Shown piece by piece: positions 30,602 through 39,480 of a stretch of DNA of 64,000 nucleotides. The notes below the pieces were generated by a model. That model made no database searches, was not told where the DNA came from, and saw nothing but the letters and a program-made list of their open reading frames with translations. Origin of the DNA: Cupriavidus basilensis (GTDB taxonomy: Bacteria; Pseudomonadota; Gammaproteobacteria; Burkholderiales; Burkholderiaceae); the NCBI RefSeq assembly GCF_000832305.1, contig NZ_CP010537.1, positions 3,834,768 through 3,898,767 on the forward strand. The letters are read 5' to 3'. Numbering within the stretch: position 1 is the first letter of the stretch; the number at the start of each line of letters is the position of its first letter. A program made the translations under genes and the position numbers.

Positions 30602-31975
30602 TCACGCGACGGGAAACACCACCCGCACGCGCAGCCCGGGCGCGGCGCCTTCCAGCGAGACCTGCGCGCCATGCGATTGCGCGATCTCCGCCACGATGGC
30701 CAGGCCCAGCCCGCTGCCCCCGGTGGGCGCTTCCGGCACCCGGTAAAAGCGGTCGAACACGCGCTCGCGCTCGGCGGCGGGAATTCCCGGGCCATCGTCC
30801 TGCACGATCAGTTCCGCGCTCTGCGTACCCGCTTCCCTTACGCCCGTCATGGCGCGTCCCTGGCCAACCAGCACATCGACCCTGCCGCCTGCCGGCACAT
30901 AGCGCAGCGCATTGTCGACCAGATTGGTCAACAGGATGCGCAACGCATCGACGTCGCCGCGCACCACGGCCGGCCCGGCGGCAGCGTCGAGCCCAAGGTC
31001 GATGTGACAGTCGAGCGCGGCCTGGGTCATCTCCGCCACCACGCTTTGCGCCAGCGCGCGCAGGTCCACCGGCTCATGCGGGGGCGCTGCCGCGCCGGGC
31101 TCCTGGCGCGCCAGCGTGAGCAACTGGGCCACCATGTGCGTGAGCCGCTCCAGCCCCTGGCGCAGCTTGCCCACGGCCTCCTGCCGCTCCTCGGCCGTAT
31201 CGGCGCGCTCCACCAGCTGGGCCTGCAACTGCAGCGCGGCCAGCGGTGTGCGCAGCGCGTGCGCGGCGTCAGCCACGAAGGCGCGCTGGGTATCGATGGC
31301 GTGGGACAGCCGCGCCAGCAACTGGTTGAGCGCCTCGGTCAACGGCGCGATCTCGTCCGGCATGCTGCTGAGCGCCAGCGGGGCCAAGGCGTTGGCGTCA
31401 CGCTGGCGCACCCCGGCGGCGATCTCGCGCAAGGGCCGCAGGCCACGTCCCACGGCCACCCACACCAGCCAGCCGATCAACGGCAGCAGCAACAGCAGGG
31501 GCGCCACTGTGCGCAGCGCCATGCGCGCGGCTACCTCGCTGCGCGCCGACATCGGCTGGGCAATCTGCACCACGCCGAGCCCGAGCTGCACGCTGTAGAT
31601 CCGCCATTCGCCCTGCGCGGTCTTGACGTTGGAAAACCCCAGCTCGGCGCGCGGCGGCAACGCGGGATGCGCGTGCGACAGATACAGGCTGCGCCCGGAG
31701 CCGTCCCAGATATGGATCACCACGTCTTCATCGGCATGGAACAGGCTGTCGCCAGGCGAGCCCGGCGCACCGGGAGACTGCTGCGCAACGAACGGCGGCA
31801 TCACCGGATCGGCAAACTGGCTGGGCAGCGCGGCGGCCACCTGCTTCATCTGGTAGTCGAACAGTGCGTTGGCTTCCTGCCGGGCCTGCCCGTAGATCAG
31901 CGCGGTAGCAATGGCGATGCCGGCCAGCAGGCCCAGGGCAAGCCACCACAGCAGGGTTCTCTGGATCGAACGCAT
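30602..31975 (-). CDS. Sensor histidine kinase
   Basis: 457 residues. Two membrane helices (about 8-28 and 160-180) flank a periplasmic sensor. A HAMP segment, then the H-box FVADAAHALRTPLAALQLQ (phosphorylated His; Ala replaces the usual Glu after it), N-box LVDNALRYVP and G-boxes DDGPGIP and GSGLGLAIV follow. Type QseC/TctE. It starts on the last base of the response-regulator stop (TGATG). The pair follows glk, as GltR-GtrS does in Pseudomonas, which suggests but does not prove a role in sugar sensing. Confidence 0.92.
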   Translation of the reverse strand: MRSIQRTLLWWLALGLLAGIAIATALIYGQARQEANALFDYQMKQVAAALPSQFADPVMPPFVAQQSPGAPGSPGDSLFHADEDVVIHIWDGSGRSLYLSHAHPALPPRAELGFSNVKTAQGEWRIYSVQLGLGVVQIAQPMSARSEVAARMALRTVAPLLLLLPLIGWLVWVAVGRGLRPLREIAAGVRQRDANALAPLALSSMPDEIAPLTEALNQLLARLSHAIDTQRAFVADAAHALRTPLAALQLQAQLVERADTAEERQEAVGKLRQGLERLTHMVAQLLTLARQEPGAAAPPHEPVDLRALAQSVVAEMTQAALDCHIDLGLDAAAGPAVVRGDVDALRILLTNLVDNALRYVPAGGRVDVLVGQGRAMTGVREAGTQSAELIVQDDGPGIPAAERERVFDRFYRVPEAPTGGSGLGLAIVAEIAQSHGAQVSLEGAAPGLRVRVVFPVA

Positions 31976-32673
31976 CAGCCCGCGCTCCCGGATTCGAGCT
32001 TGGGCACCACATAGCCCACGCCGCGGATATTGCGGATCAACCCCGCGCCGAATTTCTTGCGCAGCGCGTGGATGTAGACCTCCACCGTGTTGCTGCCGAC
32101 TTCATCGCCCCAGCCGTACAAGCGCTCCTCCAGCTGCGCCACCGACCACACCTTGCCGGGCCGCGCCAGCAGCGCCGAGAGCAAGCCGAACTCGCGCGCC
32201 GACAGGCGCACCGCCTCGCCGTCAAGGGTGGCTTCGCGGGTCACGGGATTGATCACGATGCCGCCATAGCGCAGCAACGGCTCCGCCCGGCCTTCGGCGC
32301 GGCGCACCAGCGCGTGCATGCGCGCGGCCAGTTCCTGCAGGTCGAAGGGCTTGACGAGGTAGTCGTCGGCGCCGGCGTTCAGCCCCGCCACGCGATCGGC
32401 CACGGCGTCGCGCGCGGTCAGGATCAGCACCGGCGTATTCACGCCACGCGCGCGCAGCGCGGCGAGCACCTCCAGCCCGGAGCGGCGCGGCAGGCCCAGG
32501 TCGAGCAGGATCAGCGCATAGCAGGCCTCGCCCTCGGGGCCGCCCGACTGGGTGGCCGCGGCCAGGCCGGCCTCGCCGTCCTGCACCCAGTCCACCGCGA
32601 AGCCTTCCTGGCGCAATGCCAGCTTTACGCTATCGCCGATCATGGCGTCGTCTTCCACCAGCAACACTCGCAT
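31975..32673 (-). CDS. OmpR-family response regulator
   Basis: 232 residues from ATG 32673. Receiver domain: acidic pair EDD, phospho-acceptor Asp in LILLDLGLPRRSG, Thr in ILTARD, Lys in YLVKPFD. Winged helix with LSAREFGLLSALLARPG and VEVYIHALRKKFG. QseB/TctD type. It starts 13 bp after glk on the same strand, so it is probably co-transcribed with zwf-pgl-glk. Position next to glk recalls GltR of Pseudomonas. Confidence 0.92.
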   Translation of the reverse strand: MRVLLVEDDAMIGDSVKLALRQEGFAVDWVQDGEAGLAAATQSGGPEGEACYALILLDLGLPRRSGLEVLAALRARGVNTPVLILTARDAVADRVAGLNAGADDYLVKPFDLQELAARMHALVRRAEGRAEPLLRYGGIVINPVTREATLDGEAVRLSAREFGLLSALLARPGKVWSVAQLEERLYGWGDEVGSNTVEVYIHALRKKFGAGLIRNIRGVGYVVPKLESGSAG

Positions 32674-32686
32674 GGTCAGGTCCGGG

Positions 32687-33724
32687 TCAGGCAGGATTAG
32701 GTTGGTTGCGCGGATTGGCTCGGCCGGCGCCGCCGGCATCGCCGCCGGCGCCGTGCGTGATCGCTTCCTCCAGTGCCTGCGCCAGTCCGGGCAGCGCTGG
32801 GTACTGCGCGTTGATCACGTAAACCGGTAGGCTTTCCAGGTACGCGCTCAACCGCCCCTTGGCGGTAAAGCGCGCGTTGAACGCGGAGTTGCGCAGCGCG
32901 GGCACGAAGCGCGGCACGATGCCGCCGCCCAGGTAAACGCCACCACGCGCACCCAGTACCAGCGCAATATCAGCCGCCACGGAACCCAGCAAGCCGCAAA
33001 ACACGGCAAGCGCGCGCTCGCAGAGCGGGTCGTGCCGGTGGATCGCGCCTTCGGTTACCTCTGCCGGCTCGAGCTGGCGCGCCAGGGGCGTACCCGTTTC
33101 TGCGTGCAACGCCGCATGGGTCAGCGATAGCCCCATGCCCGACAACAGACGCTCGGCGGAGACACGGCCGAAGGCCTGCTGGGCCGCGCGCCACGCGGTC
33201 CATTCGTCTTCGGTCTGCGGCATCAGCTCGATATGGCCGCCCTCGCCGGCCAGCGCCACGGCCGGCCCGGAGCGCGCGGGCACCAGCCCGGACACGCCCA
33301 GCCCGGTGCCCGGCCCCACCAGCGCGAGCGGCGCGCCGGTCACGGCCACGCCCTGGCGCAACAGCGTCAGGTCGTGCGCGCCAAGGTGTGGCAATCCCAG
33401 CGCCAGCGCGGTGAAATCGTTGATGGCCAGCAGCAGGTCCAGGCCCAGCGAGCGCTGCATCTGCGAGATGGAGAACGCCCAGGCGTGATTGGTCAGCTTG
33501 ACGCGATCGCCGGTCACCGGGTTGGCCAGGCCAATGGCCGCGTGGCGCGGCCTGGCGCTACCGGGCGGCAAGCCGCCGAGGTAGTGCTGCACGGCAGCCT
33601 CGAGCGAGGGGAAATCGGCCACTTTAAGCGCGGTCACCGGGCCGATGCGCTGCGGCGCGGTCTCCAGCGCAAAGCGCACATTGGTGCCGCCGACATCGCC
33701 CAGCAGGCGTGGAAAGCGCCGCAT
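32687..33724 (-). CDS. glk: Glucokinase with an in-frame repeat copy
   Basis: 345 residues from ATG 33724; Mets at 33745 and 33754 are possible and would overlap pgl. Motifs: phosphate-binding LLGDVGGTNVRFALE, AINDFTALALGLP (catalytic Asp), GPGTGLGVSGL, and GEGGHIELMPQ. It phosphorylates glucose with ATP, feeding the Entner-Doudoroff route. At 33088-33105 the 18-bp dispersed repeat is read as AETGTP within LHAETGTPLARQL, in a surface-helix region. The tail after VINAQYPALPGLAQALEEAI is Gly/Ala/Asn-rich and variable. Third gene of zwf-pgl-glk. Confidence 0.92.
   Translation of the reverse strand: MRRFPRLLGDVGGTNVRFALETAPQRIGPVTALKVADFPSLEAAVQHYLGGLPPGSARPRHAAIGLANPVTGDRVKLTNHAWAFSISQMQRSLGLDLLLAINDFTALALGLPHLGAHDLTLLRQGVAVTGAPLALVGPGTGLGVSGLVPARSGPAVALAGEGGHIELMPQTEDEWTAWRAAQQAFGRVSAERLLSGMGLSLTHAALHAETGTPLARQLEPAEVTEGAIHRHDPLCERALAVFCGLLGSVAADIALVLGARGGVYLGGGIVPRFVPALRNSAFNARFTAKGRLSAYLESLPVYVINAQYPALPGLAQALEEAITHGAGGDAGGAGRANPRNQPNPA
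33088..33105 (-). repeat. 18-bp dispersed repeat, copy 4, inside glk
   Basis: Exact GCGTACCCGTTTCTGCGT. On the coding strand it gives six codons without interrupting the frame. Confidence 0.95.
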
Positions 33725-33728
33725 GGCG

Positions 33729-34409
33729 TCAGGCCGAGAAGACATCGGTGCCATGCCGGTGCCGGCTCAGCACCAGGCTGATGGGCAGCGCCGGGGTGGG
33801 TCCCTTGCAGGCGCGCGCGAACACGGCCGTCTTGACGGGCCCCGCGAACGACACGAAGACGCGCTCGGCAGCCAGCAGCGCCGCCAGGTTCAGCGTGATG
33901 CGCGCGTGCGGCGCCTCGCGCGGATGCGTGACCATATAGCCCGGCTGCGGCTCGGCAAGGGCTTGCTCCAACTCGGGCGCCTCGGGAAACAGCGAAGCGG
34001 TGTGGCCGTCCTCGCCCATGCCCAGCACAATCACGTCAGGCTGGCGCCACGCCGCATTCAGCCGGGCCACCGCGCCGGCCGGGTCGGCCACTTCGGCGGC
34101 GTCAGCCACCAGCGGCACGAAGGCCGCCTTGCCAGCCGCCTCGCGCAGCAGGTGGCGGCGCACCAGCGCGCCGTTGCTGTCGTCATGGTCGGGCGGCACC
34201 ACGCGCTCGTCGACCAGCGTGATGGTGACCGCGTCCCAGCGGATGGTGCGATGGCGAAGGCGCTCGAACATCGCCACCGGCGAGCGGCCGCCGGACACCG
34301 CCAGCACCGCCCAGCCGTTCACGCCGATGGCGATCTCCAGCGCGTGGGCCACCGAGATCGCCATTGCTTCGGCCAGGTCCGCCTCCGAGGTATGTTCGTA
34401 GCGTCGCAT
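33729..34409 (-). CDS. pgl: 6-phosphogluconolactonase
   Basis: 226 residues, NagB/SOL fold. VSGGRSPVAMFERL, LVDERVVPPDHDDSNGALVR and LGMGEDGHTASLFP are the family signatures (phosphate loop, substrate loop, active-site His). It hydrolyses 6-phosphogluconolactone to 6-phosphogluconate between the Zwf and Edd steps. It lies 52 bp after zwf and 4 bp before the chosen glk start, in one operon. Confidence 0.94.
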   Translation of the reverse strand: MRRYEHTSEADLAEAMAISVAHALEIAIGVNGWAVLAVSGGRSPVAMFERLRHRTIRWDAVTITLVDERVVPPDHDDSNGALVRRHLLREAAGKAAFVPLVADAAEVADPAGAVARLNAAWRQPDVIVLGMGEDGHTASLFPEAPELEQALAEPQPGYMVTHPREAPHARITLNLAALLAAERVFVSFAGPVKTAVFARACKGPTPALPISLVLSRHRHGTDVFSA

Positions 34410-34461
34410 GGGCAGTGTCTCCTGTTTGAATGAGGGTCTATCAACGATCAGCGCTCGCGGC

Positions 34462-35916
34462 TCACACCTCTTCGTGCCAGAGCGAGCCGTCGCGCGACAT
34501 CAGCGCGGAGGAGGAAGCCGGGCCCCATGTGCCAGCGGTATACGCCTTGGGCGGCACGGTGCTGCCCGCCCACGTATCGATGATGGGCTCGACCCAGCGC
34601 CACGCCTGCGCCTGCTCGTCGCGCCGCACGAACAATCCAAGGCGGCCGCGGATGACATCGAGCAGCAAGCGCTCGTAGGCGCCCGCGCGGCGCACCTTGA
34701 AGGAATTGGCGAAGTCCAGGTCGAGCGAGGTGCCCGTGAGCGCCACCGTATCGCCCGGCTGCTTGACCAGGAAATACAGGCGGATGCTTTCCTCCGGTTG
34801 CAGCCGGATCACCAGCCGGTTCTGCGGCGACAAGGTCAACGGGCGCGGGAAGATGGCGTGCGGCACATCGCGCAAGTGGATGACGATCTCCGCCACGCGC
34901 GACTGCATGCGCTTGCCGGTGCGCAGGTAGAACGGCACGCCGGACCAGCGCCAGTTGGCGATCTCGGCCTTGATGGCGACAAAGGTCTCGGTATGGCTGT
35001 CGGGCGCGATGCCCTTCTCGTCCAGGTAGCCCACCACCGGCTTGCCGCCAACGGCGCCGGCCCGGTACTGCCCGCGCACGGTTTTCTCGGCCACGTCCTG
35101 CGGCGTGATGGGCTTGAGCGCCTTGAGGATCTTGATTTTTTCGTCTCGAATCGCATCCTCGGACAGGCTGGTGGGCGGCTCCATCGCCACCATGCACAGC
35201 AGTTGCAGCAGGTGGTTCTGCACCATGTCGCGCAGCGCGCCGGTATTGTCGTAGAACTCGCCGCGTGTTTCCACGCCAAGCTCCTCGGCGATGGTGATCT
35301 GCACGTCCTGCACCCATTCGCGGCGCCACAGCGGCTCGAACAGCGCGTTGCCAAAGCGGATCGCCATCAGGTTCTGCACCGACTCCTTGCCCAGGTAGTG
35401 GTCGATCCGGTAGATCTGGTCTTCGGCGAAGTACTGCGCCACGGCCGAGTTGATCGCATCGGACGAATGCAGGTCGTGCCCGAGCGGCTTCTCCAGGACG
35501 ATGCGGACATTGGGATGATTGAGCCCGGTGCGCGCGAGCTGCTCGCAGATGGGGACAAAGATATGCGGCCCGGTGGCGAGATAGCACACCACCACCTCGG
35601 GCGAGCGCTGCAGCACCTTGGCTGCCAGCGCGTCGAAGTGCCCGGGCACGCGGGCATCGGCCTGCACATAGCTGATGCGCGCAAGGAAGGTGGCCCAGGC
35701 TTCGGGCGGCGCATGCTCAAGGCCCGGCCGCACGCTCTGCTCCAGCGAGCCGACGTAGTCCTCGGTGGAAAGGGGATGGCTGCCAGTGGCAAGAATGCGG
35801 GCGTTGGGATGAAGCAAACCCGCGCAGTGTGCATCGAACAGCGCCGGCAGCAGCTTGCGCCGCGCCAGGTCCCCGGTGCCGCCGAACAGCACCATGTCGA
35901 AATCGGGCATGCTCAC
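34462..35916 (-). CDS. zwf: Glucose-6-phosphate 1-dehydrogenase
   Basis: 484 residues. The start is GTG 35916 because AAGGAG sits six bases before it; ATG 35910, two codons on, is the alternative. NADP-binding FGGTGDLARRKLLPAL, active-site RIDHYLGKE and the EKPLGHDL motif are intact. It oxidises glucose 6-phosphate to the lactone. First gene of the leftward zwf-pgl-glk block; the promoter should be in the 198 bp up to the PaaX-like gene. No HexR-type regulator is in the window. Confidence 0.95.
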   Translation of the reverse strand: MSMPDFDMVLFGGTGDLARRKLLPALFDAHCAGLLHPNARILATGSHPLSTEDYVGSLEQSVRPGLEHAPPEAWATFLARISYVQADARVPGHFDALAAKVLQRSPEVVVCYLATGPHIFVPICEQLARTGLNHPNVRIVLEKPLGHDLHSSDAINSAVAQYFAEDQIYRIDHYLGKESVQNLMAIRFGNALFEPLWRREWVQDVQITIAEELGVETRGEFYDNTGALRDMVQNHLLQLLCMVAMEPPTSLSEDAIRDEKIKILKALKPITPQDVAEKTVRGQYRAGAVGGKPVVGYLDEKGIAPDSHTETFVAIKAEIANWRWSGVPFYLRTGKRMQSRVAEIVIHLRDVPHAIFPRPLTLSPQNRLVIRLQPEESIRLYFLVKQPGDTVALTGTSLDLDFANSFKVRRAGAYERLLLDVIRGRLGLFVRRDEQAQAWRWVEPIIDTWAGSTVPPKAYTAGTWGPASSSALMSRDGSLWHEEV

Positions 35917-36114
35917 CCTGTACTCCTTGTCTTGGCCAACGTGAGTGCGGCGCAAGAGCCCGGCGGGGCCCGCGGGGTTCCAGGAACACCAGCGCGCGTC
36001 ACTTTTCCGAGTGCCGCGGTGCGCCGCATAAGTTCCGGCCAGTTTAGTTGAGTCGCCGCCGCTTGGCGAGGCGTGGAACGCTCGGCGCGGCCCCGGAGGT
36101 TTGCCGCCTGCGCA

Positions 36115-36912
36115 CTAGCCGAGCAGCAGCCCCACCCACAGGCCGCGAGCCTGGAGCTGGTAGGCGCGCGTGGCCTCGATCAGGGCGCGGCGGGGCGCCG
36201 GGTCCATGATGGCCTCGGGCAGCAGCGGATCGCGCACGATGGCGCGGATGATGGCGCGGCCCACCAGCATGGCCTCGCGCGCGCCGGCATCCGGCGCCAT
36301 GCGCGCCAGCTTGGCCTGGCTGCGCTCAAGTTGCGCCAGCGCGCGGCGGTACGCGGATTGCAGCGCCGGCACATCCCACAACCGGGCCATGCGCGCGGCG
36401 GCATCGGCGTCGAACTCGCGGCCCACAAAGAGCAGGCTGGCGCTGGCCATGCCGAGCCGGGACAGCGCTGCGCGCATGGCCGGGGCGCCGCCCGCGAGAT
36501 TGTCCGGGCGCACGTTGATGCCAGCGGCCAGCACCCGAAAGCCGGACAACGACAGCGCACGCGCATGGTGGCGCCAGGCGGTCTTCTCGCTGCGCGCCAC
36601 GGCGGCGTCTTGCACCACCAGCCAGTCGCCGGCCCAGTGCCCCAGCCGGCTCTCTTTTTCGAACCAGTGCTCTACCTCGTCGTAGACCGGGTTGCCTTCC
36701 GCCAGCACCGCGTAGCAGCCACGCTCCGTCTTGACGATGCGGCCCTGGCGCTGCAGGCGCGTCAGCGCCACCCGCACGCTGGGCGTGCCGATGCCCATCA
36801 CCTCGGCGCCGCGCGCCAGCGCCTGCACCGGCAGGGTACGCTCCGGAAGGCCGTAGAGCAGGTCCAGGACCAGGTCGGTCGCCGAGGGCTCGCGGATCTC
36901 TATTTCATGCAT
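36115..36912 (-). CDS. PaaX-family transcriptional regulator
   Basis: 265 residues from ATG 36912 (MHEIEIREPSATDLVLDLLY). N-terminal winged helix MGIGTPSVRVALTRLQRQGR with wing VKTERGCYAVL. C-terminal PaaX-like domain with the DPLLPEAI motif. PaaX represses phenylacetate genes and binds phenylacetyl-CoA; no such genes are nearby, so the ligand is unknown. The AT-rich gap upstream contains repeated AAATATTT blocks that could be its own operator. Confidence 0.75.
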   Translation of the reverse strand: MHEIEIREPSATDLVLDLLYGLPERTLPVQALARGAEVMGIGTPSVRVALTRLQRQGRIVKTERGCYAVLAEGNPVYDEVEHWFEKESRLGHWAGDWLVVQDAAVARSEKTAWRHHARALSLSGFRVLAAGINVRPDNLAGGAPAMRAALSRLGMASASLLFVGREFDADAAARMARLWDVPALQSAYRRALAQLERSQAKLARMAPDAGAREAMLVGRAIIRAIVRDPLLPEAIMDPAPRRALIEATRAYQLQARGLWVGLLLG

Positions 36913-37282
36913 GGGTCGAAAGCGGGAGCAACGTAGGCGGTAAAGGATGCCGCGAAGGGTAAACCAGAAATATTTCTTTTCTTGGCACAAATATATCATT
37001 TTATGAAATATTTATGCATGTGGAAAAACACCTAGAAAGTACCCGATTCGTACGATTCGCCCTTGCCAGGCGCAGGCACCGAGGATGCGCGCATGGATAG
37101 TAAATAGTAAACCCAGCCGGCCCGGTCCTCACCGTCATTCTGGACCGCGCCGACAAGCGCAACGCCGATCGTGTTCGAGGAGGGCATCCCCGGGGGCAGG
37201 ACGGGGGCGGGGCGAACACGCCCCGGCTCGGCAAAGCGTACCCGTTTCTGCGTAGCCAGGGCGGGATGCAATGGCAGCGAAA
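36913..37282. other. 370-bp intergenic region with an AT-rich island and repeat copy 5
   Basis: No gene. The stretch 36960-37020 is much richer in A/T than its surroundings and contains GAAATATTT in two versions, fitting a promoter/operator for the leftward PaaX-like gene. The right end holds the 18-bp repeat at 37236. Confidence 0.5.
37236..37253 (-). repeat. 18-bp dispersed repeat, copy 5
   Basis: Exact GCGTACCCGTTTCTGCGT, 30 bp beyond the stop of the IMPase-like gene. Its left flank CGGCAAA repeats that of copy 3. Confidence 0.95.
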
Positions 37283-38149
37283 TCAGCCCTGTCGGGCCAG
37301 CGCCGAACGCAAGCCAGCATGCATGGCCGGCCCGGCGGCCACGATCCCCTGGCACCCCCACGTAAACGGCTTGCCATCCAGCGCGGTTACCACGCCACCC
37401 GCCTCGGTCACCAGCAACACGCCTGGCAACCAGTCGTAGTAATCCTGCCCGCACTCCCAGTAGCCGTCCAGCGCGCCACCGGCAACCAGCGCCAGCAACA
37501 ACGACGTGGGACCGTATACGCGCTGCCCGAACACCTGCGGCAACAAACGGCCAAAGCGATCCAGAAAAGCCGCGGTATCGTTACGCACCTGCCCAGGCCA
37601 GTTGGGATGCGCCGTGGTGATCAGCGCCGAGGCCAGCTCCCCACGCGCGTTGGCACGCAATGGCGCCCCGTCGCAATCGGCGCCCTGGCCGGCCACCGCC
37701 CGATACGTCCGCCCGGTGGCCGGGTCATGCACCAGCGCCAGTGCTGGCACCCCTTCTACCACCAGGCACAGTGCAATGGTCCAGCCCGGCATGCCGCTCA
37801 GGTAGTGCAGGGCACCATCGATGGGGTCGCAAACCCAGTAAGCGTCGGCATGCTCCGGTGCCTGCTGCTCGCCGCTCTCCAGTTCCTTGTCGGAGAACGG
37901 AATCTGCGGCCAGCGCTCCAGCAAGGCCCTTTTCAGCGTCGAGCCGACGGCGCCGCTGTGCTGCTCGAACGCCGCCCGCAGGGCCTGGAAGTCAGCAGGA
38001 GCGCTGCGTGGCTGCTGCGTACGCAGCAGCCGGCCTTGCTGGGCGAGCAAGGCGCTCAGGCTATCAAGCACAGCCGCCACGGGCTGGCTGAGACGTTCGG
38101 AGAGGAGCTGAGTGTTGACGTTGACGTTGGTCTTGGTGTCGGCATTCAC
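37283..38149 (-). CDS. Inositol-monophosphatase-family phosphatase
   Basis: 288 residues. Metal-binding motif WVCDPIDGALHY (DPIDG, with Ala where Thr is usual) and the second motif DYYDWLPGVLLVTEAGG identify the IMPase/FBPase superfamily. The first metal ligand site appears as SDKE rather than the more usual DEE. Likely substrates are inositol phosphate, PAP or a sugar phosphate; undecided. Divergent from the AraC-type gene, with about 100 bp between. Confidence 0.85.
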   Translation of the reverse strand: MNADTKTNVNVNTQLLSERLSQPVAAVLDSLSALLAQQGRLLRTQQPRSAPADFQALRAAFEQHSGAVGSTLKRALLERWPQIPFSDKELESGEQQAPEHADAYWVCDPIDGALHYLSGMPGWTIALCLVVEGVPALALVHDPATGRTYRAVAGQGADCDGAPLRANARGELASALITTAHPNWPGQVRNDTAAFLDRFGRLLPQVFGQRVYGPTSLLLALVAGGALDGYWECGQDYYDWLPGVLLVTEAGGVVTALDGKPFTWGCQGIVAAGPAMHAGLRSALARQG

Positions 38150-38250
38150 AGTGCATCGCTCCTGGTTGGGTTGGAGCAGCCAGTCTAGGCACTCGCCGCA
38201 TTGCCATCTAACGATAAAATGCCAACTTATATTCGAAACGGGCCAAACCG

Positions 38251-38988
38251 ATGTCGCTACGAGAAATCCGACCGATCGCGCATGAAGCCGCCCGGGAACA
38301 GGTACCGCATGCGCATGCCGAGGGTCAGCTGTTCACGGTGAAGTCCGGCGTGGTCAGCATCGAGGCCGGCGGCGGGCGCTGGCTGATGCCGACCGGCTGC
38401 ATCGGCTGGGTGCCGCCGTATGCATCGCACGGTGCGCACATCCATGGCGCGATGGCCGGAATGAGCCTGTATTTCGACGAGGCGTGGAGCCGCGCCGCCA
38501 TGCCGGAAACCCTCAAAGTGGTACGCCTGTCGCCGCTGCTGGCCGCGCTGCTCGACACGCTGGCGCAAGCCGAGCCGCCGTGCGGGCCGGTGCTTGCGCA
38601 TTACCTGGCGGTCTTCGCCGATGACTTCATCCGCCAGCCGGCACAAACGCTGTTCCTGCCCATGCCCCAGGAACCGCGCCTGCTGCGCATGGCCACCGCC
38701 TTGCTGGCCAGCCCGGACGACAACACCGGCCTGGATGGTTGGGCGGCGCGCATCGGCATGGCCCGCCGCACGCTCACCCGCCACTTTCAGGCCGACACCG
38801 GCTGGAGCCTGGCGCAATGGCGCCAGCAGTTGCGCATGCAGGCGGCCATGGAGCGGCTGGTGGCAGGCGAAAGCGTCACCGCCGTGGCGCTCGGCCTGGG
38901 CTACGCCAGCGTCAGCAGCTTCATTGCCCTGTTCCGCCGTTACACCGGCACCACGCCGCGTGCCTACCTGGCACTGGGCAAGGACTGA
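38251..38988 (+). CDS. AraC-family regulator with cupin sensor
   Basis: 245 residues. N-terminal cupin (HAHAEGQLFTVKSGVVSIE, about 20-90) and C-terminal double helix-turn-helix (about 150-240; GWAARIGMARRTLTRHFQAD and the AraC signature ending FRRYTGTTPRAYL). Short AraC proteins of this kind usually control a neighbouring transporter or their own gene. The only close neighbour read the other way is the IMPase-like gene. Confidence 0.9.
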   Translation: MSLREIRPIAHEAAREQVPHAHAEGQLFTVKSGVVSIEAGGGRWLMPTGCIGWVPPYASHGAHIHGAMAGMSLYFDEAWSRAAMPETLKVVRLSPLLAALLDTLAQAEPPCGPVLAHYLAVFADDFIRQPAQTLFLPMPQEPRLLRMATALLASPDDNTGLDGWAARIGMARRTLTRHFQADTGWSLAQWRQQLRMQAAMERLVAGESVTAVALGLGYASVSSFIALFRRYTGTTPRAYLALGKD

Positions 38989-39094
38989 GGAGCGACAGGC
39001 GCGCAAGGCCACGGCCATTCGCGGGTGCAGCAAGCGCCAACCCACCCGCTCTTGTATGCTACGGCTATTGCCGCCGAAGAAGCCTGACCGCGCC

Positions 39095-39373
39095 ATGAGC
39101 CACAAATCCCGCAGCCTCCTGCAGTCGATCTTCAGTCACCCGCTCAGCAACAACATCCACTGGCGCGAGGTGGAGTCGCTGTTGCAGCAACTCGGCGCGA
39201 AGGTGGACCCGATCCAGGGCGCCCGCTTCAGGGTGGTGCTCAACGAGTATGAGTTCTACCTTCATCACCCGCACCATGGCAATGTCTGCGCCAAGCAGGA
39301 GATCAAGCACCTGCGCGATTGCCTGGCCGCCGCCGGCATCACCCCTCCCGACGGCGACGACAAGCCGAAGTGA
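39095..39373 (+). CDS. Orphan HicA-family protein
   Basis: 92 residues. IHWREVESLLQQLGAKVD, FRVVLNEYEFYLHHPHHGN and IKHLRDCLAAAGI follow the double-stranded-RNA-binding-like HicA fold; the His in HHPHHG matches the catalytic position. HicA toxins cut mRNA and are normally paired with HicB. No hicB is found on either side (AraC upstream, GST downstream). Solitary HicA-like proteins occur in this bacterial group and may not be toxic. Confidence 0.75.
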   Translation: MSHKSRSLLQSIFSHPLSNNIHWREVESLLQQLGAKVDPIQGARFRVVLNEYEFYLHHPHHGNVCAKQEIKHLRDCLAAAGITPPDGDDKPK

Positions 39374-39480
39374 CCCGGCGCTTGCCCCGGGGCAGGCCCC
39401 GTGGCGAACCCCGGCACGGCCATGCTCATCGGCCGCCAGGGCCAGCCATTGCCCCAGCCCATCCATTCCTACGGATTTCC

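Noticed and set aside
30823..30842. GCGTACCCGCTTCCCTTACG in the histidine kinase gene, similar to the 18-bp repeat
   Set aside because: Only the first nine bases match well; the rest diverges and it encodes ordinary kinase sequence.
37036..37052. AGTACCCGATTCGTACG as another repeat copy
   Set aside because: Needs gaps and several mismatches to align; could be a decayed copy but cannot be supported.
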